DNA of 64,000 nucleotides from an uncultured Paracoccaceae bacterium (lineage in GTDB: Bacteria; Pseudomonadota; Alphaproteobacteria; Rhodobacterales; Rhodobacteraceae): assembly GCA_947498985.1 (NCBI GenBank), contig CANMMF010000013.1, positions 1 through 64,000 of the forward strand, read 5' to 3'. Every line of letters begins with the position of its first letter. Position 1 is the first letter of the stretch. The notes below the pieces were generated by a model. The model saw only the letters and a program-made list of their open reading frames with translations, was not told the DNA's origin and ran no database searches. The position numbers and the translations under genes are program-made. Positions 8,229-16,580 of the stretch are shown here, piece after piece.

Positions 8229-9824
8229 ATGGTCGATATCGGCACGCTCAGCCTCATCGTGCTTCTGGCGATGTTTGCACTTCTGGCCATCGGCATGCCG
8301 CTTGGCTTTGCCTCCGCCTTCCTCGCCTTCGTCACGCTGGTGCTGAAGTTCGACGTCGACATCCTGTTCCGCACCTTCGGGCAAGGCCCGATGTCCGTGC
8401 TGGGCCAGGCGGTCTACCGGCAGATGACGAATTACGTGCTCATATCGGTGCCGTTATTCATCTTCATGGCCGCGCTGCTGGAGCGATGTGGCATCGCGCG
8501 CGACATGTATACATCGCTCAATATCTGGCTCAGCCGCACCCGCGGCGGCATCGCCATCGTGACCTCGATCATGGCGGTGATCATGGCCGCGATGTCGGGC
8601 ATCATCGGCGGAGAGGTGGTGCTGCTCGGCCTCATCGCGCTGCCGCAGATGCTGCGGCTGGGCTATGACCAGAACCTCGCCATCGGCACGATCTGCGCGT
8701 CGGGCTCTCTGGGCACGATGATCCCGCCCTCGATTGTGCTTATCTTCTACGGGCTTGTGACCGAAACTTCGATCAAGGCGCTGTTCACCGCGTCGTTCCT
8801 GCCGGGCTTCATGCTGGCGTCGTTCTTCATCCTCTACATCATCATCCGCACACGGGTGAACCCGAGCCTCGCGCCCCTGCCCGAACCCGACCCCACCGAC
8901 CCCGCGGGCCGCGAAAAGGGTCTGATGTTCCTTGGCTTTCTCAGCCGAATGGGCATGTGGGTCACCGGTGTGCTGCTCCTCCGGGCGCTGTTTTTCACCG
9001 TGCTGGGCCAGAACGTGGTGACCGAAGGGGTCGATCCGATCTTTCTTGGCATGGTCGCCGACATCCCCTGGCTCATCGGCGCGTTTGTGATCTTTGCGGT
9101 GATCGTGTTTGTCGTGGTCGGCCGCGAGCGCACCGCGCAGGGCTGGGAGATGGGCAAGGGCCTCGTGGCGCCGATTGTGGTGATCGGCGTGGTGCTGGGC
9201 TCCATCTATGGCGGCATCACCGGCATCACCGAAGCGGCGGGCATGGGGGTCGTGGCGGTCTTTGTCATCGGCCTTCTGCGCCGCGAGATGACCTTCGACA
9301 TCGTCTGGGACAGCCTGATGCGGACGCTGAAATCCACCGGCACGATCATCTGGGTGACCATCGGCGCCGCGGCGCTGGCCGCCGCCTACACGCTGGCGGG
9401 CGGGCCGACCTATGTGGCCAACCTGATTGTCGGGGCGGATCTGCCGACCATGGGGGTGATCCTCGCGATGATGTTCATCTTCCTGATCATGGGCATGTTC
9501 ATGGACTGGATCGGCATCGTTCTGCTGATCATGCCGGTCTTCCTGCCCATCGTGACCCGCCTGCCCGCCGAGGAGATCGGCTGGTTCGGGCAGGTCGACG
9601 CGCGCTACATCCCGATCTGGTTCGGCGTGGTGTTCTGTATGAACATGCAGGTTAGTTTCCTGTCACCGCCCTTTGGCCCGGCGGCCTTCTACCTCAAATC
9701 GGTGGCGCCGCCGCATATCTCGCTCACGGCGATCTTCCGCGGCTTTCTGCCGTTCATCTGCCTGCAATTGCTGGCGCTGTCGGTGCTGCTGGCCTGGCCG
9801 CCCATCGTCACGCTCTTCCTGTGA
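8229..9824 (+). CDS. dctM: TRAP transporter large permease (DctM family), enlarged
   Basis: A 531-residue polytopic membrane protein. The N-terminal portion has GxPLGFA-like and CASGSLGTMIPPS motifs of DctM. Family members are usually about 425-440 residues. The extra length lies in the middle (about residues 215-330), where a charged linker is followed by two or three additional hydrophobic helices. This subunit performs sodium-coupled transport of the ligand delivered by the binding protein. The enlargement of both membrane subunits points to a distinct TRAP subclass. Confidence 0.9.
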   Translation: MVDIGTLSLIVLLAMFALLAIGMPLGFASAFLAFVTLVLKFDVDILFRTFGQGPMSVLGQAVYRQMTNYVLISVPLFIFMAALLERCGIARDMYTSLNIWLSRTRGGIAIVTSIMAVIMAAMSGIIGGEVVLLGLIALPQMLRLGYDQNLAIGTICASGSLGTMIPPSIVLIFYGLVTETSIKALFTASFLPGFMLASFFILYIIIRTRVNPSLAPLPEPDPTDPAGREKGLMFLGFLSRMGMWVTGVLLLRALFFTVLGQNVVTEGVDPIFLGMVADIPWLIGAFVIFAVIVFVVVGRERTAQGWEMGKGLVAPIVVIGVVLGSIYGGITGITEAAGMGVVAVFVIGLLRREMTFDIVWDSLMRTLKSTGTIIWVTIGAAALAAAYTLAGGPTYVANLIVGADLPTMGVILAMMFIFLIMGMFMDWIGIVLLIMPVFLPIVTRLPAEEIGWFGQVDARYIPIWFGVVFCMNMQVSFLSPPFGPAAFYLKSVAPPHISLTAIFRGFLPFICLQLLALSVLLAWPPIVTLFL

Positions 9825-9877
9825 CCTGACCGCCGGGGCGCCCCCTGCCCCGGCGGATCCTCCGAAGGACCACTGCG

Positions 9878-10828
9878 ATGCCGCTCTTTCTGACCGACGA
9901 CCAGATCTCGCGTTTCGAGAGCGATGGCGTGCTGGTGGTGCCGGACGTGCTGCCGCCGCAGGTGCTGAAGGGGATCGAGGCGGAATACGGCGCGCTGCTC
10001 GATACGTTCTACGCCGCCTGGCAGGCGGAAGGCCGCGTGCCGGACGCCACGGGGAAGGATTTCTACGACAGGCTGCGCATCGCTTATGAGGCGGGCTGCG
10101 ACTGGTTCCAGCCGATGGACATCTCGCTGCCCGGCGACGAGATCCGGCCCGACACGCCCTTTCACATCGGCCCTGCAGTCTTCGAGATGCTCACCTGCGC
10201 GCCTCTGCTTGACCTCGTCGAGGATCTGATCGGGCCGGAGATCACCTCCAACCCGATCCAGCATGTGCGGCTGAAACCACCCGCCCGCACCCTGCGCGCC
10301 TCCGAACGCACGGTACATCTGATGGCCACCGATTGGCATCAGGACCGCGCCGTGGCCCATGAAGAGGGCGACGCCACGCAGATGGTCACCGTGTGGCTGG
10401 CGATCAGCGATGCGGATGAACATAACGGCTGCCTGCAGGCGATCCCGGGGCGGAGACAGATGTATCCGCATTGCCCGAAACGCCAGACCTGCATCGCCGA
10501 CGGCTTTATCGACGAGGCCGATGCCACGCCCTTACCGGTCAAGGCAGGCGGGGCGGTGATCTTTCACCCGCTGACCCCGCATGCGGCCTATGACAATGTC
10601 TCTGACCGGTTCCGCTGGTCCTTCGACATTCGCTTTAACGTCACCGGGCAACCCACTGGCCGCGCACATTTTCCGGAGTTTGTCGCGCGTTCCCGCGCGG
10701 CGCCCGACCGGGTGTTGCGCGACTGGCGCATCTGCGACGGGATGTGGCGCGACGCCCGCGCGCGCATCGCCGGGCAGCCGCATATCCCGCTGCACCGATG
10801 GCAGGGCGACAGCCCGGCCTGCGCCTGA
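9878..10828 (+). CDS. Phytanoyl-CoA dioxygenase (PhyH) family protein
   Basis: A 316-residue non-haem Fe(II)/2-oxoglutarate-type oxygenase. The iron ligands are visible as His154-x-Asp156 (WHQD) and a distal His235 (PLTPHAAY), followed by an arginine in a FDIRF segment suited to 2-oxoglutarate. It follows the TRAP operon after a 53-base gap and precedes a Gfo/Idh/MocA oxidoreductase by 12 bases. It may act on the imported compound, for example by hydroxylation or oxidative removal of an O-methyl group. The substrate is unknown; a second family member lies at 16.6-17.5 kb. Confidence 0.85.
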   Translation: MPLFLTDDQISRFESDGVLVVPDVLPPQVLKGIEAEYGALLDTFYAAWQAEGRVPDATGKDFYDRLRIAYEAGCDWFQPMDISLPGDEIRPDTPFHIGPAVFEMLTCAPLLDLVEDLIGPEITSNPIQHVRLKPPARTLRASERTVHLMATDWHQDRAVAHEEGDATQMVTVWLAISDADEHNGCLQAIPGRRQMYPHCPKRQTCIADGFIDEADATPLPVKAGGAVIFHPLTPHAAYDNVSDRFRWSFDIRFNVTGQPTGRAHFPEFVARSRAAPDRVLRDWRICDGMWRDARARIAGQPHIPLHRWQGDSPACA

Positions 10829-10840
10829 GCCCGAGCCTGC

Positions 10841-11905
10841 ATGACGACCCCGGTTCCGATTTGTGTTGCGGGTGCTGGCAGCATCGGCATGCGGCATGTC
10901 GAGGTGGCGCAAAGCTCCGATCATGTCTCGCTCGATGCGGTGATCGAACCGGATGCGGCGCGCCGCGCGGCCTTGCAGCAGGCCGGTCTGCCCGCGTTTG
11001 CCAGCCTTGAGGATGCGCCGCGGCATCTGAAAGCGGCAATCATCGCCTCGCCGACCCCCTCACATGCCAGCGACGCCCGCACGGCACTGACGCGCGGCAT
11101 GGGGGTGATGGTCGAAAAACCCCTGACCGCCACGCTCGGCGAAGCGCGCGCGCTTCAGGCCGAAGCGGAGCGTCTGGACCTGCCGCTTTTCACCGGTCAC
11201 CACCGCCGGTGCCATCCGTTCAGCCTTGCCGCCCGCACGGCGCTGCGCGATCTTGGCGATCTGGTGGGGCTGCAGGGCTTCTGGTCTCTGCGTAAGCATC
11301 TGAGCTATTACGACGTTGCTTGGCGGCGCAAACCGGGCGCCGGTCCTTTGATGAGCAATCTCAGCCATGAGATTGATTTACTGCGCTTTTTTGTGGGTGA
11401 GATCCGCGAAGTGTCGGCCCTGACCTCCTCGGCGCGCCGGGGTTTCGAGATTGAGGACAGCGCGGCCCTCGCCCTGCGCTTTGACAGTGGGGCGCTTGGC
11501 TCGTTCCTGATCTCCGACGCGGGTGCCTCGCCCTGGGCATTCGAGGCGGCAAGCTACGAGAACCCGGCCATCGCCGGCAGCGGAGAGGACTATCTGCGCG
11601 TCACCGGCACCGAAGGTGCCCTGGGGTTTCCGTCGCTCACGCGCTGGACCGGAACCGAAGGCCTCGAGACCGAATGGTCGCGCCCGCTCACCCGCATCGC
11701 CGCGCAGCGATTTGACCGGATCGACCCGCTGCTGGCGCAGATCGACCGCTTCGCCGGTGTGCTGCAGGGCGGCGAGGACGATGTGCTGTGCACCGGCGCG
11801 GACGGGGCCGCCGCCCTGGGCTGGACGCTCGCCACGGCGCTTTCGGCTAGACACGCGCGCCCGATGACGCTGGACGAAGTGCCGCCCGGATTTCGCGGCG
11901 TATGA
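10841..11905 (+). CDS. Gfo/Idh/MocA-family oxidoreductase
   Basis: The 354-residue protein has an N-terminal Rossmann motif GAGSIG (residues 11-16), the family EKP motif at 92-94 and a C-terminal alpha/beta substrate domain. Family members oxidise or reduce hydroxyl groups of sugars, inositols and sugar acids with NAD(P). The HHRRCHP segment and LSHEIDLLRF resemble the GTGG/HxxD-type active-site region of the family. It lies immediately downstream of the PhyH-like gene and likely acts on the same compound. Confidence 0.85.
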   Translation: MTTPVPICVAGAGSIGMRHVEVAQSSDHVSLDAVIEPDAARRAALQQAGLPAFASLEDAPRHLKAAIIASPTPSHASDARTALTRGMGVMVEKPLTATLGEARALQAEAERLDLPLFTGHHRRCHPFSLAARTALRDLGDLVGLQGFWSLRKHLSYYDVAWRRKPGAGPLMSNLSHEIDLLRFFVGEIREVSALTSSARRGFEIEDSAALALRFDSGALGSFLISDAGASPWAFEAASYENPAIAGSGEDYLRVTGTEGALGFPSLTRWTGTEGLETEWSRPLTRIAAQRFDRIDPLLAQIDRFAGVLQGGEDDVLCTGADGAAALGWTLATALSARHARPMTLDEVPPGFRGV

Positions 11906-12011
11906 GCCAAACGACAGGGTCCTGCGCATTTCGGTGTATTTTTCCCGTCGCTTCGGACATACTCATTTGGCGCAATTCTTCCGCGCGACATTCAGAAGGC
12001 CTTCTAGTGCT

Positions 12012-12734
12012 ATGCGATTGAAAGATAAAAACGTGTTCATCACGGCTGCCGGGCAAGGGATTGGCCGGGCCACGGCAGAGGCGATGCTGCGCGCGGGCGC
12101 CCATGTCGTCGCCACCGATCTCGAACCGGACCTGCTGGAGGGGATGTCTGGGGCCGAGACATTCGCGCTCGATGCCACCGACAAGACCGCCGTCACCGAT
12201 GCCGTGAAAGCCGCCGCGCCGGACGTTCTGGTCAATTGCGCCGGTGTTGTGCATGCGGGTAATATCCTGCAATCGGAAGATGCCGAGATGGAGTTTGCAT
12301 TCTCCATAAACGTGCAATCCCAGGTCCATGCGATCCGCGCCGCCCTGCCCGGGATGATTGCGCGCGGCGGCGGCAGCATCGTCAACATCGCCTCCGTGGC
12401 GTCGTCGATGAAGGGGTTTCCCAATCGCTTTGTCTACGGCACCACCAAGGCCGCGGTGATCGGGCTGACGAAACATGTGGCGGCGGATTTCATCTCCGAA
12501 GGTATCCGCTGCAACGCGATTGCCCCCGGTACCGTCGACAGCCCGTCGCTGCATCAGCGGCTGCGCGATACCGGCGATTACGACGCGGCGATGAAGGCTT
12601 TTGTAGCGCGCCAGCCGATGGCCCGCCTCGGCGAGCCGGTGGAGGTTGCGGATCTCGCGGTCTACCTTGCCTCGGATGAAAGCGCCTACATGACCGGCCA
12701 GTGCATTGCCATCGACGGCGGGATCACGATGTGA
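12012..12734 (+). CDS. SDR dehydrogenase of the DHRS6 / 2-keto-3-deoxy-L-fuconate dehydrogenase type
   Basis: A 240-residue SDR closely resembling human DHRS6 and bacterial 2-keto-3-deoxy-L-fuconate dehydrogenase. The diagnostic stretch with VASSMKG, VYGTTKAAVIGLTK and GIRCNAIAPGTVDSPSL is present. Catalytic Tyr142 and Lys146 are in place, and Asp36 favours NAD. The start at 12012 puts the GxxxGxG motif at the usual distance; the open frame continues 26 codons upstream without homology. A 106-base gap before it could hold its own promoter. With the FAH-family hydrolase at 4.5-5.4 kb it could form the lower part of a deoxy-sugar acid pathway. Confidence 0.87.
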   Translation: MRLKDKNVFITAAGQGIGRATAEAMLRAGAHVVATDLEPDLLEGMSGAETFALDATDKTAVTDAVKAAAPDVLVNCAGVVHAGNILQSEDAEMEFAFSINVQSQVHAIRAALPGMIARGGGSIVNIASVASSMKGFPNRFVYGTTKAAVIGLTKHVAADFISEGIRCNAIAPGTVDSPSLHQRLRDTGDYDAAMKAFVARQPMARLGEPVEVADLAVYLASDESAYMTGQCIAIDGGITM

Positions 12735-12741
12735 TCCACAG

Positions 12742-13629
12742 ATGAGCGCGCCACCGCCTCGCGAGAACCGCACCGCCGCGGGCGTTGCGGTGATGTTTCT
12801 GGCGGTCACCCTGTTCACCTGCACCGACACCTCCGCCAAGTGGCTGTCGCTGTCGGGCATCCCGATCCTGCAGGTGATCTTTGCGCGGTATGCGGGCCAT
12901 CTGGCGGTGTCGCTGGCGCTCTACCTGCCGCAGGAAGGCTTGCAGGTGTTCCGCTCCAACGCGCCGTGGCGGCAGGCCCTGCGCTCGGTGGTGCTGCTGG
13001 CGGGCACCTCGCTCAACTTCATCGCACTGCAATACCTGCCGATCACCATCACCACGACGATCTTCTTTGCGGCGCCGATCGTGATCACCCTGCTGGCGAT
13101 CCCGATCCTTGGCGAAAAGGTCGGTCTGCGCCGGATCGCGGCGGTCTGCACCGGCTTTCTGGGCGTGCTGGTGGTGATCCAGCCCTGGGGCACGGTGTTC
13201 CAGCCCGCGATGTGGTATTCGCTGGGCGCGCTGCTCTGTGCGTCGAGCTACTTCATCATGACGCGGATGCTGGCGGGGGTGGAGACCAACGCGGTCCAGC
13301 AGATCTGGTCCAGCACGCTGGCGACGATTGTGGTGCTGCCCTTTGTGGTGCAGGTCTGGATCTGGCCTGACAGCGTCGCGGGCTGGTTTTTGATCTGCGC
13401 CATCGGAGCGGTCGGCGCGTTCAGCCATATCGCGGTGACCATTGCCCATCGCTGGGCGGATGCGTCGATCCTGGCGCCGATGATCTACAGCCAGATCTTC
13501 ACCTCGTCGCTGGCGGGCATCCTGGTGTTTTCCACCTGGCCTTCGGTCTGGACGCTGGCGGGCGGCGGCATCATCATCGCCTCGGGATTGTATATCTGGC
13601 AGCGCGAACGGGCACGGGCGCGGGTCTGA
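12742..13629 (+). CDS. DMT-superfamily (EamA) transporter
   Basis: The 295-residue protein has ten predicted hydrophobic helices in two EamA repeats, beginning at about residues 15 and 155. The first repeat carries a conserved TDTSAKWL segment. The ATG at 12742 lies seven bases after the stop of the SDR gene, so it is in the same transcript. DMT carriers export or import small metabolites by proton exchange. Here it may move a pathway intermediate, but neither direction nor substrate can be inferred. Confidence 0.85.
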   Translation: MSAPPPRENRTAAGVAVMFLAVTLFTCTDTSAKWLSLSGIPILQVIFARYAGHLAVSLALYLPQEGLQVFRSNAPWRQALRSVVLLAGTSLNFIALQYLPITITTTIFFAAPIVITLLAIPILGEKVGLRRIAAVCTGFLGVLVVIQPWGTVFQPAMWYSLGALLCASSYFIMTRMLAGVETNAVQQIWSSTLATIVVLPFVVQVWIWPDSVAGWFLICAIGAVGAFSHIAVTIAHRWADASILAPMIYSQIFTSSLAGILVFSTWPSVWTLAGGGIIIASGLYIWQRERARARV

Positions 13630-13649
13630 AGCCGTCGGCACACCCGCGC

Positions 13650-14447
13650 CTAATCCTCGAAATGCCCCGCCTTGGCAAAGCCGCCGCCCTGGTATTTCAC
13701 CGCCGGGTCGGTGAGATCCTGCGGCTGATCGTCGTAGATCCCCGCCCAGGCGTCCGAGCTGTCCTGCGGTATCCAGCCCAGATAGGCGGTCTCGGAATTG
13801 TCCCACCACTGCTCGCGATTGGCCGAGACGCCATAAACCACCGGGCAGCCCAAGCGCGGCACGTCGATCATGCAGCCGATCAGCCGCAACATGTCATCCG
13901 CGCTCATCCAGGTCGCCATCATCCGCCGGTCGAGCGGTTTGGGAAAACAAGAGCCGATCCGCACGATCAGCGTCTCGATCCCGTATTTGTCCCAATAGAG
14001 ATTGGCCAGCGCCTCGCCATAGACTTTCGAGACGCCGTAATTGCTGTCGGGCCGGATCGGCGACGAAGCTGTCAGCCGCGTCTCGCGCGTGTGAAACCCG
14101 ATCGTGTGGTTCGAGCTGGCAAAGAGGATGCGTTTCACACCTTCCTTGCGCGCGGCTTCATAGAGCTGGTAGAGCGCGTCAATGTTCACGCGATGGATAA
14201 GCTCCGCCGTGTTTTCCTTTGATATTCCACCGAAATGCAGGATCACGTCGCAATCCCGGACCAGCGGTCTCAGCGCGTCGGTATCGGTCAGATCGCAGGT
14301 CACGATCTCTTCGTTGCCCTGCGCCTCGCCCAGATCGGCAATGTCCGACAGCCGGATCGCGTGGCCCATCTCGCGCAGACCTTCGCGGATCATCTGGCCG
14401 ATGGTACCGGCGGCCCCGGTCATGAGAATTCGGTTGGCTTTGCGCAT
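13650..14447 (-). CDS. udh: Uronate dehydrogenase
   Basis: The 265-residue protein matches the hexuronate dehydrogenase family along its length. It has a GAAGTIG nucleotide motif (11-17), HFGGIS, ASSNHTIGF around 110-118, Tyr137-x3-Lys141, RIGSC, and GCPVVYGVSAN and WWDNS near the C-terminus. These enzymes oxidise D-glucuronate or D-galacturonate to the aldarolactone with NAD. It lies three bases downstream of an SDR gene on the same strand, in the operon that starts at the second palindrome. No lactonase or aldarate dehydratase is visible nearby, so the rest of the pathway lies elsewhere or differs. Confidence 0.9.
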   Translation of the reverse strand: MRKANRILMTGAAGTIGQMIREGLREMGHAIRLSDIADLGEAQGNEEIVTCDLTDTDALRPLVRDCDVILHFGGISKENTAELIHRVNIDALYQLYEAARKEGVKRILFASSNHTIGFHTRETRLTASSPIRPDSNYGVSKVYGEALANLYWDKYGIETLIVRIGSCFPKPLDRRMMATWMSADDMLRLIGCMIDVPRLGCPVVYGVSANREQWWDNSETAYLGWIPQDSSDAWAGIYDDQPQDLTDPAVKYQGGGFAKAGHFED

Positions 14448-14450
14448 GGG

Positions 14451-15188
14451 TTACCCTCGTCCGATATAGGGCATGGCCGAGGCCATGACGGTTATGAATT
14501 GCACGTTTGCCTCCAGCGGCAGCGACGCCATGTGCAGCACGGATTTCGAAACGTTGGAGACATCCATCACCGGCTCCACCGCAATCGACCCGTCGGCCTG
14601 TGGCACACCCTTGGTCATCTTGGCGGCCATGTCGGTCAGCGCGTTGCCGATATCGATCTGCCCGCAGGCGATGTTGAACGGCCGCCCGTCGAGCGAGATC
14701 GACCGCGTCAGACCGGTGATCGCGTGTTTCGACGTGGTGTAGGGCGCCGAGCCCCAGCGCGGCACATAGGCCGAGACCGAGCCGTTGTTGATGATCCGGC
14801 CCCCCTGCGGATCCTGAGCGCGCATGCAGCGGAACGCCTCGCGCGCGCAGATGAAACTGCCGGTGACGTTGATGTCGATCACCTCGCGCCACCTGGCGAC
14901 GGAGACGTCGTCCACCGTCGCGCCCTGCGCCGAGACGCCGGCATTGTTGAACAGCGCGTCGATGCGTCCCCAGTCGGCCTGCGCCGCATCAAAGGCCTGC
15001 GCCACGTCCGCCTCGTCGGTGACGTCGCAGACCATGACCCGCGTCGCCTCCTTGCGCCCGGCGGCCACCGCCTCCAGCGTGTCTGCCGTGCGCCCCACAA
15101 GCCCGACGCGCCAGCCCGCATCCAGAAAGACCTCCGCGCAGGCCTTGCCGATGCCGCGGCCCGCGCCGGTGATGATGATGGATTTCAT
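14451..15188 (-). CDS. SDR-family oxidoreductase
   Basis: A 245-residue classical SDR: TGAGRGIG near residues 7-14, NNAG at 81-84, Tyr150-x3-Lys154. A Thr/Arg pair (GRT, 32-34) after the second strand allows NADP. The segment between 155 and 190 is unusual for the family, since the normal PG motif after the sixth strand is replaced by ACGQIDIGNAL. It is the first gene after the palindrome at 15250 on the minus strand and is followed directly by udh. It probably acts on a uronate-related compound. Confidence 0.85.
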   Translation of the reverse strand: MKSIIITGAGRGIGKACAEVFLDAGWRVGLVGRTADTLEAVAAGRKEATRVMVCDVTDEADVAQAFDAAQADWGRIDALFNNAGVSAQGATVDDVSVARWREVIDINVTGSFICAREAFRCMRAQDPQGGRIINNGSVSAYVPRWGSAPYTTSKHAITGLTRSISLDGRPFNIACGQIDIGNALTDMAAKMTKGVPQADGSIAVEPVMDVSNVSKSVLHMASLPLEANVQFITVMASAMPYIGRG

Positions 15189-15249
15189 GGCTCCCTCCCT
15201 TGCGTCGCGCCGCGGGCGATGCGCCTCCGGCCTTGCCGGGAGTTTCGCA

Positions 15250-15263
15250 TTTGGTATACCAAA
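15250..15263. promoter_or_regulatory. Palindromic operator, site 2
   Basis: TTTGGTATACCAAA, identical to site 1, lies between the divergent SDR-udh operon and the small periplasmic protein gene at 15300. Its TATACC (15255-15260) could serve as a -10 element with TTGCCG at 15233 as a weak -35 (spacer of 16). Binding would then block the plus-strand promoter. Confidence 0.75.
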
Positions 15264-15299
15264 CGCAAGTGCAAAACCGCTGACCGGGAGGAGGACAGG

Positions 15300-15776
15300 A
15301 TGCGCGCCATGGGAACGATCCCTTTGCTCCTGATGACACTATCGGCCCTGCCCGCGTTGGCCGAGGTCGATCTGGACCGTGTCGATGCCTGCGTGGCCGA
15401 GCGCATCGGCGCGCAGCAACCGCCCGCCCCTTGTGTCGATTCCGCGCAGAGCGCCTGCACGCTGGCGCAGGCCGAAGCGCCCTCCGCTGCGGCGCTCTGT
15501 TACGTCGAGGCGCGCCGGGTCTGGTCGGACGGTATCTCTGCCACCATGGAACTGCTGCGCCGGAGCGCCACCGAGCAGATCGCCGCCATCGCCGGCATCG
15601 AGGTGAAATACGACATTCTCGCCAACCTGCTGCAATGCGACCGTCTCGAAGAGCTGGCCCTGCTTGCCGGGCAGCACAGCGAAGAGGTCATCCGCCTCAA
15701 CAAGACCCGCTGCGAAGCCACGGCCTCCGGGCTGGTCTATACAAGGCTGAAATGGCGCGCGCGCGGGCTCGACTGA
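15300..15776 (+). CDS. Hypothetical periplasmic protein with signal peptide and paired cysteines
   Basis: The 158-residue product starts with a Sec signal peptide (cleavage after ALA at about residue 21). The mature part has six cysteines, mostly in the first half and near the C-terminus, suggesting disulfides. A GGAGGAGGA site precedes the ATG at 15300. I do not recognise the family; the spacing of cysteines and the size recall small periplasmic proteins such as the LprI group, without a firm match. It shares the operator region with the SDR-udh operon and precedes the RraA-like gene by 27 bases, so it probably belongs to the regulon. Confidence 0.7.
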   Translation: MRAMGTIPLLLMTLSALPALAEVDLDRVDACVAERIGAQQPPAPCVDSAQSACTLAQAEAPSAAALCYVEARRVWSDGISATMELLRRSATEQIAAIAGIEVKYDILANLLQCDRLEELALLAGQHSEEVIRLNKTRCEATASGLVYTRLKWRARGLD

Positions 15777-15803
15777 CCCTGCCTGATCAAACCGGAGCTT
15801 GCC

Positions 15804-16502
15804 ATGATCGAAGAACCGCCCCAGCTGATGATCCGACGGAGTTTTCCGCGCCCCACCGACGCCCAGATCGACGCGTTTCGCGACGTGCCCACGGGGTTTG
15901 TCTGCGATGCGATGGCCGGGCGCGGGGCGCTCGACAGCGCCATCCGTCCGGTGGCGCCCGAACACGAATTGCGCTGCCGCGCGGTGGGTGTGGCGCTGGT
16001 GGCCGAAAACGGCCCGGCAGAGATCCTGGCCACCATGGGCGCGCTGCATATCATGCAACGCGGCGACATCATCGTGGCCGCGCAGCATGGCGGGCGCAAT
16101 TGCTCGGCTGCGGGGGATCAGTTCTGCGGCATGATGAAGAACAAGGGCGCGGGAGGCTTTGTCACCGATGGCGAGATGCGCGACGTCGAAGGCATCATCG
16201 AGGTTGGCCTGCCTGCCTGGTGCAGCGGGCTCAGCGCCAATTCGCCCTATTCCAACGGGCCGGGACGTGTCGGTTTCGGCGCGGTGGTGGGCGGGCGCCA
16301 CATCGAAAGCGGCGATCTGATCGTGGCCGACCGCAATGGCGTGGTGACCATCCCCTTCCAGCAGATCGATGCGGTCATCGCCGCTCTGGCAGCTGTGCGG
16401 GAGGCGGAATCCGCGCTTGAGCAAAAGGTCGGCGCGGGCCGTGCGGACATGCCCGCCATCGAGGCGATGCTGGAAGACGGCCGCGCCATCCTGATCGACT
16501 GA
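15804..16502 (+). CDS. RraA / HMG-CHA aldolase family protein
   Basis: The 232-residue protein has the family core: GDIIVAAQHGGRN, then MKNKGAGGFVTDGEMRDVEGI, with Asp122, Arg126 and Asp127 as the metal/substrate residues of the 4-hydroxy-4-methyl-2-oxoglutarate aldolase group. Relatives act either as class II pyruvate aldolases/oxaloacetate decarboxylases or as RNase E inhibitors. The catabolic context and retention of the Arg-Asp pair favour the aldolase role. It would cleave a keto acid to pyruvate plus an aldehyde or acid. It is co-directional with the periplasmic protein downstream of operator 2. Confidence 0.85.
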   Translation: MIEEPPQLMIRRSFPRPTDAQIDAFRDVPTGFVCDAMAGRGALDSAIRPVAPEHELRCRAVGVALVAENGPAEILATMGALHIMQRGDIIVAAQHGGRNCSAAGDQFCGMMKNKGAGGFVTDGEMRDVEGIIEVGLPAWCSGLSANSPYSNGPGRVGFGAVVGGRHIESGDLIVADRNGVVTIPFQQIDAVIAALAAVREAESALEQKVGAGRADMPAIEAMLEDGRAILID

Positions 16503-16539
16503 ACCGGCGGCGCGCCCGGCCGCGTTCCGGCGCGCCGGT
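16503..16539. terminator. GC-rich inverted repeat between convergent genes
   Basis: ACCGGCGGCGCGCC and GGCGCGCCGGT can pair around a loop of about 12 bases, directly after the RraA-like stop. There is no T-run. It is plausible as a bidirectional transcript end for the convergent RraA-like and PhyH-like genes. Confidence 0.4.
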
Positions 16540-16580
16540 CGGCGTGCCACGCGCGATCCGCCACCCGGTCCGCCACGCGC

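Noticed and set aside
14235-15299. Extension of the periplasmic protein frame upstream of 15300
   Set aside because: It crosses the operator and the antisense SDR gene; the signal peptide and ribosome site fix the start at 15300.
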